Translations under genes and position numbers: made by a program
In this document: positions 50,690-59,570 of the stretch, in pieces
Numbering within the stretch: the first letter of the stretch is position 1
How the letters are laid out: every line of letters begins with the position of its first letter
Notes under the pieces: model-generated
Database searches by the model: none
Told to the model about the DNA's origin: nothing
The model's input: only the letters and a program-made list of their open reading frames with translations
From: Pelagibacterium flavum
GTDB taxonomy: Bacteria; Pseudomonadota; Alphaproteobacteria; Rhizobiales; Devosiaceae
Direction of reading: 5' to 3'
Assembly: GCF_025854335.1 (NCBI RefSeq)
Contig: NZ_CP107716.1
Coordinates: 1,543,001 to 1,607,000 of the forward strand
Length of the DNA: 64,000 nt

Positions 50690-51634
50690 ATGGATGAGTT
50701 CATGTCCTGGTTGTTCGGGTTGATCGCCATGGTCGTTCCGGGGTTCGGAGTGTCCGAGCCACCGGCCTGGAACGGTTATGTCGAAGCCAATTATGTCTAT
50801 CTCGCTGCCCCGGGGGGCGGCACCATTACGACGATTGCGGCACGTGAGGGCGAACCCATCGAGGCGGGGGACGTGATGTTTGCTCTGAACGATGGCCAGC
50901 AGCGAGCCGCGCTCGATGCGGCGCTGGCCCAGGTCGCGGCGGCGCAAGCCAATGTTGATAATCTTTCGACGGGCAGCCGCGACGCCGAACTCGACGTTAT
51001 CAGGGCGAGCCTTGCCAGAGCACGGGCGGATCTCGAATTGACCCGCCTGCAGGCCGAGCGCACCGGGGCCTTGCTGGAGCGTGGCCTGGCTCCCCAGGCG
51101 CAGGCCGATCAGGCCAATGCCGATCTGGAGCGCGCTCAGGCGCAGGTGGACGAACTCGAAGCCCAATTGCGGGTTGCCGAACTGCCGGCCCGCAATCCAC
51201 AACGCATCGCAGCCGAAGCGTCGCTCGCGGCCGCGCGGGCCAATGCCGAGCAGGCGCAACTGGCGCTTGACGAGCGTGTCGTCTCTGCTCCCGTGGACGG
51301 TCTCGCGGCGCGTGTCTATTTCAGCGCCGGAGAGTTCGTGGGCACTGGCATGCCGGCGGTGGCGCTGCTCCCCGACGACGCGCTCAAGGTCAAATTCTAT
51401 CTCTCGCAGGCGGATCGGGCGGGTTTGGCGCTGGGTGACGCGGTGTCCATAAGCTGCGACCGATGCCCGGACGGGCTCACCGCAACCGTGGGCTACTTCT
51501 CTCCGGACCCCCAATTCACGCCTCCGGTTATCTATAGCCGCGAGGAGCGCGACCGGCTTACCTTTCTGGTTGAGGCCGTGTTGGACGAGGGGTCGGAGTT
51601 GCATCCGGGCCAGCCTGTCACGGTTTCGAAATGA
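50690..51634 (+). CDS. HlyD family membrane fusion protein (YbhG-like)
   Basis: Periplasmic adaptor of 314 residues. A short hydrophobic N-terminal segment anchors or exports it. It is followed by the biotinyl-lipoyl-like half (VYLAAPGGGTITTIAAREGEPIEAGDVMF), a long alpha-helical hairpin (about 75-195, rich in Ala, Gln, Glu), then the second lipoyl half (VVSAPVDGLAARVYFSAGEFV) and a beta-barrel domain. Starts five bases after the TetR gene and overlaps the ATPase gene by four bases. Confidence 0.93.
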   Translation: MDEFMSWLFGLIAMVVPGFGVSEPPAWNGYVEANYVYLAAPGGGTITTIAAREGEPIEAGDVMFALNDGQQRAALDAALAQVAAAQANVDNLSTGSRDAELDVIRASLARARADLELTRLQAERTGALLERGLAPQAQADQANADLERAQAQVDELEAQLRVAELPARNPQRIAAEASLAAARANAEQAQLALDERVVSAPVDGLAARVYFSAGEFVGTGMPAVALLPDDALKVKFYLSQADRAGLALGDAVSISCDRCPDGLTATVGYFSPDPQFTPPVIYSREERDRLTFLVEAVLDEGSELHPGQPVTVSK

Positions 51635-52569
51635 GTGACGAACCGGTCATAGACGTTCGCGGGCTGACCAAATCGTTCGGCGAGAAACGCGTTGTCGATC
51701 ATTTCGATATCGTGGTGCCACGCGGCGCCATTTATGGCTTTCTCGGGCCCAATGGTTCGGGCAAGACGACCACCATCCGCATGCTTTGCGGCCTGTTGAC
51801 GCCCGATGAGGGCGAGGGCACATGCCTGGGCTTCGACGTGCGCAGACAAGCGGGCCGCATCAAGCAGGAAGTCGGCTACATGACGCAGAAGTTCTCGTAT
51901 TATGAGGATCTCTCGATCCGCGAGAATCTGGACTTCGTGGCGCGCATGTATGGGCTGGACCGGCGCCGGCAACGGGTCGAGGCGGCGCTAAGCGATCTCG
52001 GTCTTGCCGACCGGCAAAATCAGCTTGCCGGCTCGTTGTCGGGCGGTTGGAAACAGCGGCTGGCTCTGACCGCATGCCTGCTGCACAATCCCTTACTGCT
52101 GCTGCTCGATGAGCCGACCGCCGGTGTGGATCCCAAGGCGCGGCGGGATTTCTGGGACGAGATCCGCCGGCTTTCTGCCAGGGGCGTTACCGTTCTGGTC
52201 TCGACCCACTACATGGACGAGGCCATCCAGTGCGATTTCATCACCTATATCGCCTATGGCAAGAAGCTGATCGATGGCCGGGCGGCTGATATTCCCTCGA
52301 TGATCGGACTTGTCACCTACAGGGTCTCGGGACCCGACATCACCGCTTTGGAAGACGAACTGAAAAGGGAGGATGCCGTAGAGCAGGTGGCGCGCTTCGG
52401 TTCGGTCCTGCACGTGTCGAGCACCGATCGGCCCAGGCTCGAGGCGGTGATCGATGCCTACCGCAAACGGGGCACCCACGAGTGGGTGGAAAAAACGTCC
52501 GAACTCGAGGAGGCCTTTATCTATCTGATGGCGGGAGCGCGGGACAATTTTGCCCGTGATGTGGCATGA
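51631..52569 (+). CDS. ABC transporter ATP-binding protein (YbhF-like half)
   Basis: 312-residue ATPase: Walker A LGPNGSGKTTTIRM (about 37-50), Q-loop region YMTQKFSYYEDL, signature SGGWKQRLALTACL, Walker B LLLLDEPTAGVD and His switch VLVSTHYMDEA. It has one nucleotide-binding domain, whereas E. coli YbhF has two fused ones, so it should work as a homodimer. The C-terminal 90 residues form the DUF4162-like extension. Start and stop overlap the neighbours by four bases. Confidence 0.95.
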   Translation: MSDEPVIDVRGLTKSFGEKRVVDHFDIVVPRGAIYGFLGPNGSGKTTTIRMLCGLLTPDEGEGTCLGFDVRRQAGRIKQEVGYMTQKFSYYEDLSIRENLDFVARMYGLDRRRQRVEAALSDLGLADRQNQLAGSLSGGWKQRLALTACLLHNPLLLLLDEPTAGVDPKARRDFWDEIRRLSARGVTVLVSTHYMDEAIQCDFITYIAYGKKLIDGRAADIPSMIGLVTYRVSGPDITALEDELKREDAVEQVARFGSVLHVSSTDRPRLEAVIDAYRKRGTHEWVEKTSELEEAFIYLMAGARDNFARDVA

Positions 52570-53696
52570 GCTTCTCCCTCGCGCGGTTCCTGGCGGTTCT
52601 GACCAAGGAGTTCATTCAGATGCGGCGCGACCGCGTCACCTTTGCCATGATGATCGGGCTGCCGATCATGCAATTGCTGCTGTTTGGCTTCGTGATCAAT
52701 TCCGATGCGCGGCATATGCCGACACTGATCGAGGTCAACGATGACGGCCCTCTGGTGCGCGCTGTCATTTCCGGCATGCGGATGTCGGAATATTTCGACA
52801 TACAAGGTTCTGTCAGCGGGGCCGAGAATGGCGAGCAGGCGCTGCGCGAGGGTAGTGCGTCGTTCGTTGTTGTCATTCCAGACAATTTCGAGCGCGACGT
52901 CGTCCGGGGACTACGGCCCGAACTTCTGGTGGTTGCTGACGCTTCCGATCCGGCGGCTATCGGTGGCGCGGTGGGGGCCATGGACGGCATCGTGAAGGTC
53001 GCGATGACCGAGACGTTCGCGGGGCCGCTGGCCGGAGTTGCGCCGGCGCCGGCACCATTCGGCGTCGCGGTTCACAGGCTCTACAATCCCGAAGGCAGCA
53101 CCACGACAAACATCGTTCCCGGCCTGCTGGCCATCATCCTTTCGATGACGCTGGTCATGATGACCGCCATTGCCATCGTCAAGGAGACTGAACGTGGCAC
53201 CATGGAGATGTTGATCGCCACACCGGCCCGTCCCATGGAAGTCATGCTGGGCAAGATATTGCCCTATGTCCTGGTCGGGTATGTGCAAACCGTCCTATTC
53301 CTGCTCGCCGGCTTCACCGTGTTCGATGTGCCGTTCGAGGGAGCGTGGCGGGCCTTTTTTATCGGCTTCAACCTGTTCATAATCGTCAATCTGGCACTGG
53401 GCTTCCTGATATCGGCACTGGTGCGCTCGCAGATGCAGGCCATGCAGCTTTCGATGTTTACCATTTTGCCGTCTGTGCTGCTGTCGGGCTTTCTGTTTCC
53501 CTTCGCGGCAATGCCGGGCTGGGCGCAGGTGCTCAGCAACGTCGTGCCGACCACTCATTTCCTGCGCGTGGTGCGCGGTGTCATGCTCAAGGGTGGCGAT
53601 ATTTCGGACGTTGCCGGGGAACTCTGGGCTCTGGTGGCGCTCCTGATCGTCATCTCGGCCATCGCCATGATGCGGTATCGCCGGACGCTGGACTGA
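52566..53696 (+). CDS. ABC-2 type transporter permease (YbhS/YbhR-like)
   Basis: 376 residues with the ABC-2 permease layout: an N-terminal helix (FAMMIGLPIMQLLLFGFVI), a large extracytoplasmic domain (about 45-180) and five C-terminal helices including the TERGTMEMLIATPARPMEVMLGK coupling region. Only one permease gene is present, so it probably dimerises, unlike the YbhS-YbhR pair of E. coli. With the ATPase and HlyD protein it forms a drug-type exporter that would need an outer membrane channel from elsewhere. Confidence 0.93.
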   Translation: MSFSLARFLAVLTKEFIQMRRDRVTFAMMIGLPIMQLLLFGFVINSDARHMPTLIEVNDDGPLVRAVISGMRMSEYFDIQGSVSGAENGEQALREGSASFVVVIPDNFERDVVRGLRPELLVVADASDPAAIGGAVGAMDGIVKVAMTETFAGPLAGVAPAPAPFGVAVHRLYNPEGSTTTNIVPGLLAIILSMTLVMMTAIAIVKETERGTMEMLIATPARPMEVMLGKILPYVLVGYVQTVLFLLAGFTVFDVPFEGAWRAFFIGFNLFIIVNLALGFLISALVRSQMQAMQLSMFTILPSVLLSGFLFPFAAMPGWAQVLSNVVPTTHFLRVVRGVMLKGGDISDVAGELWALVALLIVISAIAMMRYRRTLD

Positions 53697-53777
53697 CGCG
53701 GCATTTGATGGGAACCATTTGCCGCGCCATGCGGAATCACCTCATGGTCGGGGCCCGCATCGAATTCGAAACCGCTC

Positions 53778-54257
53778 ATGTCCCTTTTCATACGACGCGC
53801 TGAACCCAACGACGCCGCACTGGTGCATGGCTTTGTCGTGAAGCTCGCCGAATATGAAAAGCTCAGCCATGAAGTCGAGGCTACGGTCGAACAGATCGGC
53901 GCGCATTTGTTTGGGGAAGATCCAAAAGTCTTTTGCGAGATTGCCGAACTGGACGGGGAGCCCGTGGGGTTTGCCCTGTGGTTCTATACGTTTTCAACCT
54001 TTCAGGGGCGGCATGGGATATGGCTGGAGGACCTCTTTGTCGATCCCGTGGCGCGCGGCAAGGGCGTCGGCAAGGCGCTGCTGGCACACCTGGCCAGACG
54101 CTGTGTCGATGAAGGGCTCGGGCGGTTCGAGTGGTGGGTGCTTGACTGGAATGAGCCGGCGATTGAATTTTACAAATCGCAGGGGGCGGTTATGCAGGAC
54201 GAATGGACTGTGTGCCGGGTGGGCGGGGCGGACCTGATTGCATTGGGGAAGCTATAA
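53778..54257 (+). CDS. GNAT acetyltransferase, SSAT-like
   Basis: Protein of 159 residues with the GNAT fold. Acetyl-CoA binding lies in LEDLFVDPVARGKGVGKALLAHLA (motif A with the RGKGVG loop), followed by FEWWVLDWNEPAIEFYKSQGA. These stretches, and the YEKLSHEVEAT N-terminal part, resemble spermidine/diamine acetyltransferases. The real acceptor is unknown. It stands alone between the ABC operon and folA. Confidence 0.9.
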   Translation: MSLFIRRAEPNDAALVHGFVVKLAEYEKLSHEVEATVEQIGAHLFGEDPKVFCEIAELDGEPVGFALWFYTFSTFQGRHGIWLEDLFVDPVARGKGVGKALLAHLARRCVDEGLGRFEWWVLDWNEPAIEFYKSQGAVMQDEWTVCRVGGADLIALGKL

Positions 54258-54330
54258 CTGCGTTTGTCTCAACGTTGCATATGTTCTAAGACGCGCCCCA
54301 CGCAACCATACTCATGCTCTAGGGGATTCG

Positions 54331-55017
54331 ATGGCGACCAAGCCTATAGTTAGAGTGCCATCGGCGACCTATATCGTCGCTCGCAGTTTCCCTGACAATA
54401 TTATCGGGGTAGACAACGCCCTTCCTTGGCACTTGCGTAGCGATCTGCAGCACTTTAAGAGCCGCACATCCGGGCACGTGATCCTAATGGGGCGAAAGAC
54501 GTTTGAATCACTTGGACGACCTCTTCCCAATAGGATAAATATAGTTCTTTCGCGCTCGGAAATATCTGATACCGAAAACTTGATTTGGGCACAGGATCCG
54601 GAAACAGCACTGTTATTAGCTGATGCGCACGCGATATGTCGCGGACAGCGTGAGTTTTTCATTATAGGCGGAGAAAACGTCTACAAGCTATTTTTCCAGC
54701 ACGTAAATGAAGCGTGGGTAACTGACGTTTTCTGCGGAAATATTAACGGTGACGCGAAATTTGACGTTGATTTTCCATCGAATGAATGGCGTACCCGGTC
54801 TGAGGTTGAGCACCCTGCCTCTGAGCACGACGATTGGCCATTTAGAATCTCGCATTACGTGCGCAGGAAAAAACTGCACAGGCAGCGAATGCGTGAAGAA
54901 TTTTTGAAGGTCGATTTGGATGTGTTACAGCATCTGGATGAATGGCAGGAACAATACGGGCAAACTCAAGATAGTGATAAGCCTGACTCCGCCGAGCAGC
55001 TCAGCCTCCCTCAGTAG
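54331..55017 (+). CDS. folA: Dihydrofolate reductase with C-terminal tail, low GC
   Basis: NADPH-dependent enzyme restoring tetrahydrofolate. From the ATG at 54331 it has 228 residues. Core motifs: LPWHLRSDLQHFK (Trp33, catalytic Asp38), GRKTFESLGRPLP (54-66) and the NADPH loop IIGGENVY (111-118). A polar tail (181-228) extends beyond the usual end. The gene is much poorer in GC than its surroundings (42-45 percent in two 60-base lines counted), with A/T-rich codons, pointing to replacement by transfer, although its place upstream of hflK is the ancestral one. Confidence 0.93.
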   Translation: MATKPIVRVPSATYIVARSFPDNIIGVDNALPWHLRSDLQHFKSRTSGHVILMGRKTFESLGRPLPNRINIVLSRSEISDTENLIWAQDPETALLLADAHAICRGQREFFIIGGENVYKLFFQHVNEAWVTDVFCGNINGDAKFDVDFPSNEWRTRSEVEHPASEHDDWPFRISHYVRRKKLHRQRMREEFLKVDLDVLQHLDEWQEQYGQTQDSDKPDSAEQLSLPQ

Positions 55018-55086
55018 TACGGACCGTTAATTACGTTTTGTGAACCAACTGGGTCTCCTCGCACCTTCTGACGCACCCGGTTTCCA

Positions 55087-55115
55087 TTGATCGGGGAGCC
55101 AGCCTTCCCTATATA
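55087..55115 (+). promoter_or_regulatory. Candidate hflKC promoter
   Basis: TTGATC (55087-55092) and TATATA (55110-55115) are 17 bases apart, 48 bases before the hflK start. The sequence CCCTATAT at the -10 also resembles the heat shock sigma factor RpoH element, but the -35 match is poor. Confidence 0.5.
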
Positions 55116-55163
55116 AAACAGCAATAAGCAAAAGCACTTTCACGACAAACCGAAAGGGACGAA

Positions 55164-56273
55164 ATGCCGTGGGAAGACAATAGGGGCGGCCGCCGAAGCC
55201 GCAGCGGCGGTCCATGGGGCCAGGCGCCGGGCGGAGGAGGCGGTGGCAACGGACCACGCCGTCCCGGGGGAGGAAACAACACTCCCAATCTCGAGGACAT
55301 TCTGGCTCGCGGCCGGCAACAGTTTGGCGGCGGTGGGAACATTCCTGGCGGCGGCCGCTGGCTTGCAGTCGGCGTGGTCGCAGCAGCGCTGGTTTTCTGG
55401 GGCAGCCAGTCGATCTATACCATCGCGCCCAACGAAGTGGGTGTCGAGCTTTTGTTCGGGCAGCCCAAGGATGAATTCTCCAGTCCGGGCCTGCACTTCC
55501 ATTGGTGGCCGATCGAGCGTGTCGAGCGCGCGTCCACGACGGAAAACCAGACCCGCGTGGGTACGGGAACGAGCAGCTCCAGCGATAGCGGGCTGATGCT
55601 TTCGGGCGATCAGAACATCGTCAATATGAGCTTTTCGATCCTGTGGCGCATTGCCGATCCGCGGCTGTATCTGTTCGAGGTCCGTGACCCCGACGAGATG
55701 GTGCGTCAGGCGGCCGAGAGCGCGATGCGTGAAGTGGTCGGGCGTCGTACGGCACAGGACGTGTTCCGTGACGACCGTACCGGAATCGCGCTGGAAGTGC
55801 AGCAGATCACCCAGACCATCCTCGACAGCTATGGCGTGGGCGTGACGATTTCCAACATCTCGATCGAAAACGTGGCACCGCCGGCCGAAGTGGCCGATGC
55901 GTTCGACGAAGTGCAGCGCGCGCTGCAGGACGAAGACCGCTTCCAGGAAGAAGCACGGCAATACGCCAACACCCTTTTGGGTAGTGCGCGTGGTCAGGCC
56001 GCTGCGATCCGTGAAGAGGCCGCGGCCTATCGCGACCGCGTGATCAATGAAGCCGAAGGTCAGGCGGCGCGTTTCGTTTCCGTTTACAACGAGTATCGCA
56101 ACGCGCCAGAGGTCACCCGTCAGCGCATCTTCCTTGAAATGATGGAAGAAGTGCTGGGCGGAACCGAGAAGGTGCTGCTTGAAGGCGGGCAGGGCTCGGG
56201 CGTCATTCCCTATTTGCCACTGCCTGAGCTACGAAGCAGCGGGTCCACCCTCCAGACCGGAGGTAACCAGTAA
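55164..56273 (+). CDS. hflK: HflK, FtsH protease regulator
   Basis: SPFH/prohibitin family membrane protein which, with HflC, forms a large periplasmic cage around FtsH hexamers. The 369 residues have a Gly/Arg-rich cytoplasmic N-terminus (first 60), one membrane helix (about 65-85) and the SPFH domain (IAPNEVGVELLFGQ, SFSILWRIADPRLYLFEV). A long helix (VQRALQDEDRFQEEARQYAN) and a short tail follow. The stop overlaps the hflC ATG by one base. Confidence 0.96.
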   Translation: MPWEDNRGGRRSRSGGPWGQAPGGGGGGNGPRRPGGGNNTPNLEDILARGRQQFGGGGNIPGGGRWLAVGVVAAALVFWGSQSIYTIAPNEVGVELLFGQPKDEFSSPGLHFHWWPIERVERASTTENQTRVGTGTSSSSDSGLMLSGDQNIVNMSFSILWRIADPRLYLFEVRDPDEMVRQAAESAMREVVGRRTAQDVFRDDRTGIALEVQQITQTILDSYGVGVTISNISIENVAPPAEVADAFDEVQRALQDEDRFQEEARQYANTLLGSARGQAAAIREEAAAYRDRVINEAEGQAARFVSVYNEYRNAPEVTRQRIFLEMMEEVLGGTEKVLLEGGQGSGVIPYLPLPELRSSGSTLQTGGNQ

Positions 56274-57427
56274 TGAACCGTCTCGTTATTGCTATCGTCG
56301 CACTGGTCATTGCTGCCTATGTGCTTTTTTCGTCTCTGTTCATCGTCAACGAGCGCGAACAGGCCATCGTGATGCGCTTCGGCGAAATCACGCGCGAAAT
56401 CCAGGAGCCGGGAATCTACTTCAAGGTCCCAACCGATTTCGTGGAAACCGTTCAGTACATTGACAAGCGTTTGCTGCGCTACGATCTCGAGCGCATCCGG
56501 CTGCAGGTTTCGGGCGGCCAGTTCTATATCGTCGATGCGTTCATCACCTACCGTATCGTCGATCCCATCCGGTTCCGCCAGACGGTGCTCGGCAGCCTCC
56601 AGCTTGCCGAACAGCGTATTGCGACCCGTCTGGAATCGGCTCTGCGTGCCGTTTACGGTCTGCGTGAGTTCGATGCGGCGCTGTCCGAGCAGCGTTCGGA
56701 AATGATGCGCGAAGCCAGCGATCTGGTGGCGGCCGACATGACCGAGTTGGGCATCGAGGTTGTGGACGTTCGCGTTCTGGTCACCGATCTGACGCCGGAA
56801 GTTTCACAGCAAACCTATGAGCGTATGCAGGCAGAGCGTAATGCCGAAGCAGCTTTGATCCGCGCCCGTGGTCAGGAGCAGGCACAAACCCTGCGTGCCA
56901 TCGCCGACCGTCAGGCCGTCGAAGTAGTCTCCGCCGCCAACCGCGATAGCGAAATCATTCGCGGTGAGGGTGACGCAGAGCAGAACCGTCTGTTTGCTGA
57001 AGCCTACTCCCAGGACCAGTCCTTCTTCGAGTTCTACCGTTCGATGGAGGCCTATCGCAACGCTCTGGGCGATGGGAACACCACGATGGTGCTCTCGCCG
57101 GATTCGGCGTTCTTCAGCTATTTCGGTTCGAACGGCGAATTGCCCGACTTCCCGGCACCGACGGCCACGCCGATCGATATCGGGGTTGAGGGACCGAGCG
57201 AGCAGCCCATCGACTCCACCGAGATCGATGACCTGCTGGCAACGGATTCGCTGGTTTCCGGTGAAGGCGCCGACCTTGAACAGGATGTTCAGGATCTTGA
57301 GCAATTGCTCGAGACCGAGAACCTCGGTTCCGAAAGCCTGCCGCAAAGCGAAGTCATCCCGCCGGCCGAAGCACCGGTCACCGAAGCGGTGCCGCCCTCC
57401 GACGAGGAAACCGCGCCGGCGCAATAA
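56273..57427 (+). CDS. hflC: HflC, FtsH protease regulator
   Basis: Partner of HflK in the SPFH complex. One N-terminal membrane helix (about 4-22), SPFH domain (VNEREQAIVMRFGEITRE, YIDKRLLRYDLERIRLQV), and a helical segment ending in QDQSFFEFYRSMEAYRNALG then TTMVLSPDSAFFSYFG, which is diagnostic. At 384 residues it is longer than usual because of an acidic, Pro-rich tail of about 95 residues. A terminator follows the stop. Confidence 0.96.
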   Translation: MNRLVIAIVALVIAAYVLFSSLFIVNEREQAIVMRFGEITREIQEPGIYFKVPTDFVETVQYIDKRLLRYDLERIRLQVSGGQFYIVDAFITYRIVDPIRFRQTVLGSLQLAEQRIATRLESALRAVYGLREFDAALSEQRSEMMREASDLVAADMTELGIEVVDVRVLVTDLTPEVSQQTYERMQAERNAEAALIRARGQEQAQTLRAIADRQAVEVVSAANRDSEIIRGEGDAEQNRLFAEAYSQDQSFFEFYRSMEAYRNALGDGNTTMVLSPDSAFFSYFGSNGELPDFPAPTATPIDIGVEGPSEQPIDSTEIDDLLATDSLVSGEGADLEQDVQDLEQLLETENLGSESLPQSEVIPPAEAPVTEAVPPSDEETAPAQ

Positions 57428-57443
57428 GCGCCAGACAGAGTTC

Positions 57444-57475
57444 AAGGGCGCGCCCACCGGCGCGCCCTTTGTTTT
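57444..57475 (+). terminator. Rho-independent terminator after hflC
   Basis: AAGGGCGCGCC and GGCGCGCCCTT form an 11-base-pair stem with loop CACC, followed by TGTTTT. It lies between hflC and the DUF2065 gene, so the latter receives only read-through or has its own start. Confidence 0.9.
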
Positions 57476-57487
57476 GGAGGATAGGCA

Positions 57488-57673
57488 ATGAGCGATCTTT
57501 TTGCAGCGCTGGCGCTGGCCATTGTCATCGAAGGGCTGCTCTATGCGGCGTTCCCCGAGCAGATGAAGCGCATGATTGCACAGCTGCTCACGCTGCCCAG
57601 CCCGCAATTGCGGCTGGCGGCGCTGGGATTGGCCGGGGCGGGACTGGTGCTTTTGGCCCTCGTAAGGCTCTAG
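57488..57673 (+). CDS. DUF2065 small membrane protein
   Basis: 61 residues with two hydrophobic helices and the EGLLYAAFPEQMKRM loop, typical of DUF2065 (YjeT-like). A GGAGG site precedes the ATG. Genes of this family are commonly next to hflC; the function is unknown, presumably linked to the membrane quality control complex by context. Confidence 0.88.
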   Translation: MSDLFAALALAIVIEGLLYAAFPEQMKRMIAQLLTLPSPQLRLAALGLAGAGLVLLALVRL

Positions 57674-58072
57674 CTACCATTGGTTCCTGCCATCGACATG
57701 CTCGATGGGCAGGGCGGTGATGTCGAAATCGTCGAGCACCCAGAGGTTGATCGAGATGCGGCGTTTGGTGGGATCGAAATTTGCTTCGGCTTCCTCCCAG
57801 TTGCCCTCCGCAAAAGCCGAATAATCGGGGGTATTGGAAAAGGCGGCGCAGCCGCAGGTGGGGCAGAAATAGTGCCTGTTCTCCGGCGTGGTCGGTGAAT
57901 ATTGCGCCACGTTGCGCATGGGGGTGGTCAGGCGGAACTGATCGGGCTCGCAATAGGCCCACAATGCGCCCTTCTTGGTGCAGAAGGTGCAGTTGCAGCG
58001 CGTTGCGGTTTGGGGAATGACATCGATCTCGAATCTGGTGGCGCCGCAATGGCAGCTTCCGGAAATGGGCAT
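57674..58072 (-). CDS. GFA family (CENP-V/DUF636) zinc protein
   Basis: With the ATG at 58072 (AGGAGA upstream) it has 132 residues. Zinc-binding cysteine sets CHCGATRFEI, CNCTFC and CPTCGCAAF are intact. It differs clearly from the GFA protein at 22266-22628 and is not a recent duplicate. Its stop lies one base past the end of the DUF2065 gene, so the two are tail to tail. Confidence 0.9.
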   Translation of the reverse strand: MPISGSCHCGATRFEIDVIPQTATRCNCTFCTKKGALWAYCEPDQFRLTTPMRNVAQYSPTTPENRHYFCPTCGCAAFSNTPDYSAFAEGNWEEAEANFDPTKRRISINLWVLDDFDITALPIEHVDGRNQW

Positions 58073-58129
58073 GGCTGATCTCCTGTTTGCCAGTGACCAG
58101 ACGCTACCCAAGCGCCATGACAGGTTTTG

Positions 58130-58666
58130 TCAGGAGTTGTCGGGATTGGTGATGCGGTAGAGCACGTGAGGGCGCAGGGGGTGGTTTTCAGCGATGCGCG
58201 GGTGGAGGAAATCGCCCATGGTGTCGCGTGACATGCCGATCTTTACCATGACCCTTTGAGAGGGATGGTTGACGGCGGCCGTGAAGGCGACGAGTTCGGG
58301 CAGCCCACGGCGCCATGCCTGGTCGATGTGGGCGCGGGCGCCCTCCGGGGCATAGCCCTGTCCCCAATATTGGCTGCCCAGTACCCAGCCGATTTCTTCT
58401 GGCGGATTGCCTCGCAACGGGATGTCGATCCGGGCCGTGCCGATCAGCCCGATCAATTCGCCGTCCGATTTCCGCTCGGCGGCAAGGAAGGCGGAGGTTC
58501 CCGCGCCGAGGCCGGCGATCATCTTGTCGATCCAGGCATCGGCGGCCGCCCGGTCACGGGTGTTTGGGTAGAACCGCATGACATGGGGATCGCCCACGAT
58601 GGCTGCGAAGGGCGCGCGGTCGGCATCCTGCCATGGACGCAGGATCAACCGTTCAGTTTCGAGCAA
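58130..58666 (-). CDS. GNAT acetyltransferase, RimJ/RimL type
   Basis: 178 residues: MLETERLILRPWQDADRAPFAAI is the standard N-terminus of the RimJ/RimL group, followed by IGWVLGSQYWGQGYAPEGARAHIDQAW (acetyl-CoA loop) and NHPSQRVMVKIGMSRD. The start is a TTG. It lies just downstream of serB on the same strand (18 bases). The acceptor is unknown. Confidence 0.9.
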   Translation of the reverse strand: MLETERLILRPWQDADRAPFAAIVGDPHVMRFYPNTRDRAAADAWIDKMIAGLGAGTSAFLAAERKSDGELIGLIGTARIDIPLRGNPPEEIGWVLGSQYWGQGYAPEGARAHIDQAWRRGLPELVAFTAAVNHPSQRVMVKIGMSRDTMGDFLHPRIAENHPLRPHVLYRITNPDNS

Positions 58667-58684
58667 TTTGAAAACCTTGTTGCC

Positions 58685-59560
58685 TCATCTGACGATATCG
58701 TCGTCCGAATAGCCCTGGAGGTAAAGCAGGGCGGTGAGGTCGGAATGATCGATCCTGACGGCGGCCTGTTCGGCGACGATGGGCTTTGCGTGGATGGCGA
58801 CGCCAAGGCCGGCGGCCTGGAGCATGTCGAGATCATTGGCGCCATCGCCCACGGCCATGGTCTGGGCAATGGCGAGACCTTTTTCCGCTGCAAGCGCCAT
58901 GAGGCGGTTACGCTTGGTGGTCTTGTCGACGATGGGCTTTTCGACGGTGCCGGTCAGCCGGTCGTCCGAATCGAACTGCAGAATGTTGGCGATGGCCTCG
59001 TCAAAGCCGATGCGTTTGGCAAAGTGGTCTGCAAACAGGGTAAAGCCGCCGGAGACCAGTGCCGTGTAGGCGCCATAGGCGTTCATGGTCTGGATCAGGG
59101 CGCGGCCACCGGGAGCGAGCGTTATGCGTTCGCGGCGGATGTCCTCGACTACTTTCCGCTCCAGCCCCTTGAGGAGCGCGACGCGGGTATCGAGGGCGGC
59201 CTCGAAATCGAGTTCGCCGCGCATGGCGCGTTCGGTGATTTCGGCGACCTGGGGTTTTAGACCCAGCGCGTCGGCCAGCTCGTCGATGCATTCCTGCTCT
59301 ATCATTGTGGAATCCATGTCAGCGACGAGCAATTTCTTGCGCCGATTGGCAAGTGCAACGAGGGCGGCATCGATGGGCCTGGAATCGATCACATCGCGTG
59401 CAATCTCGACTGGATCGGCGGCCTTGGGCGCGACGATCTCACAGGCTATGCCTTGCGCGAGCCAGTTGATTTCGCCATGGGTTTCACGTTGGACCTTTTC
59501 GACCACAGTGCTGGACAGGACCGGCTCATTGGGATTGGCGATCAGAACGAGGACGGACAT
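58685..59560 (-). CDS. serB: SerB, phosphoserine phosphatase
   Basis: Last step of serine synthesis, a HAD phosphatase. The ATG at 59560 gives 291 residues: an N-terminal ACT-like domain (about 1-70) and the catalytic domain with VADMDST (Asp81 nucleophile, Asp83), motif II in ALVSGGFT, Lys in DKTTKR, and GDGANDLDML (motif IV). An alternative ATG lies four codons upstream, at 59572. Divergent from miaA with only ten bases between the two chosen start codons. Confidence 0.95.
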   Translation of the reverse strand: MSVLVLIANPNEPVLSSTVVEKVQRETHGEINWLAQGIACEIVAPKAADPVEIARDVIDSRPIDAALVALANRRKKLLVADMDSTMIEQECIDELADALGLKPQVAEITERAMRGELDFEAALDTRVALLKGLERKVVEDIRRERITLAPGGRALIQTMNAYGAYTALVSGGFTLFADHFAKRIGFDEAIANILQFDSDDRLTGTVEKPIVDKTTKRNRLMALAAEKGLAIAQTMAVGDGANDLDMLQAAGLGVAIHAKPIVAEQAAVRIDHSDLTALLYLQGYSDDDIVR

Positions 59561-59570
59561 TACAAAGACC

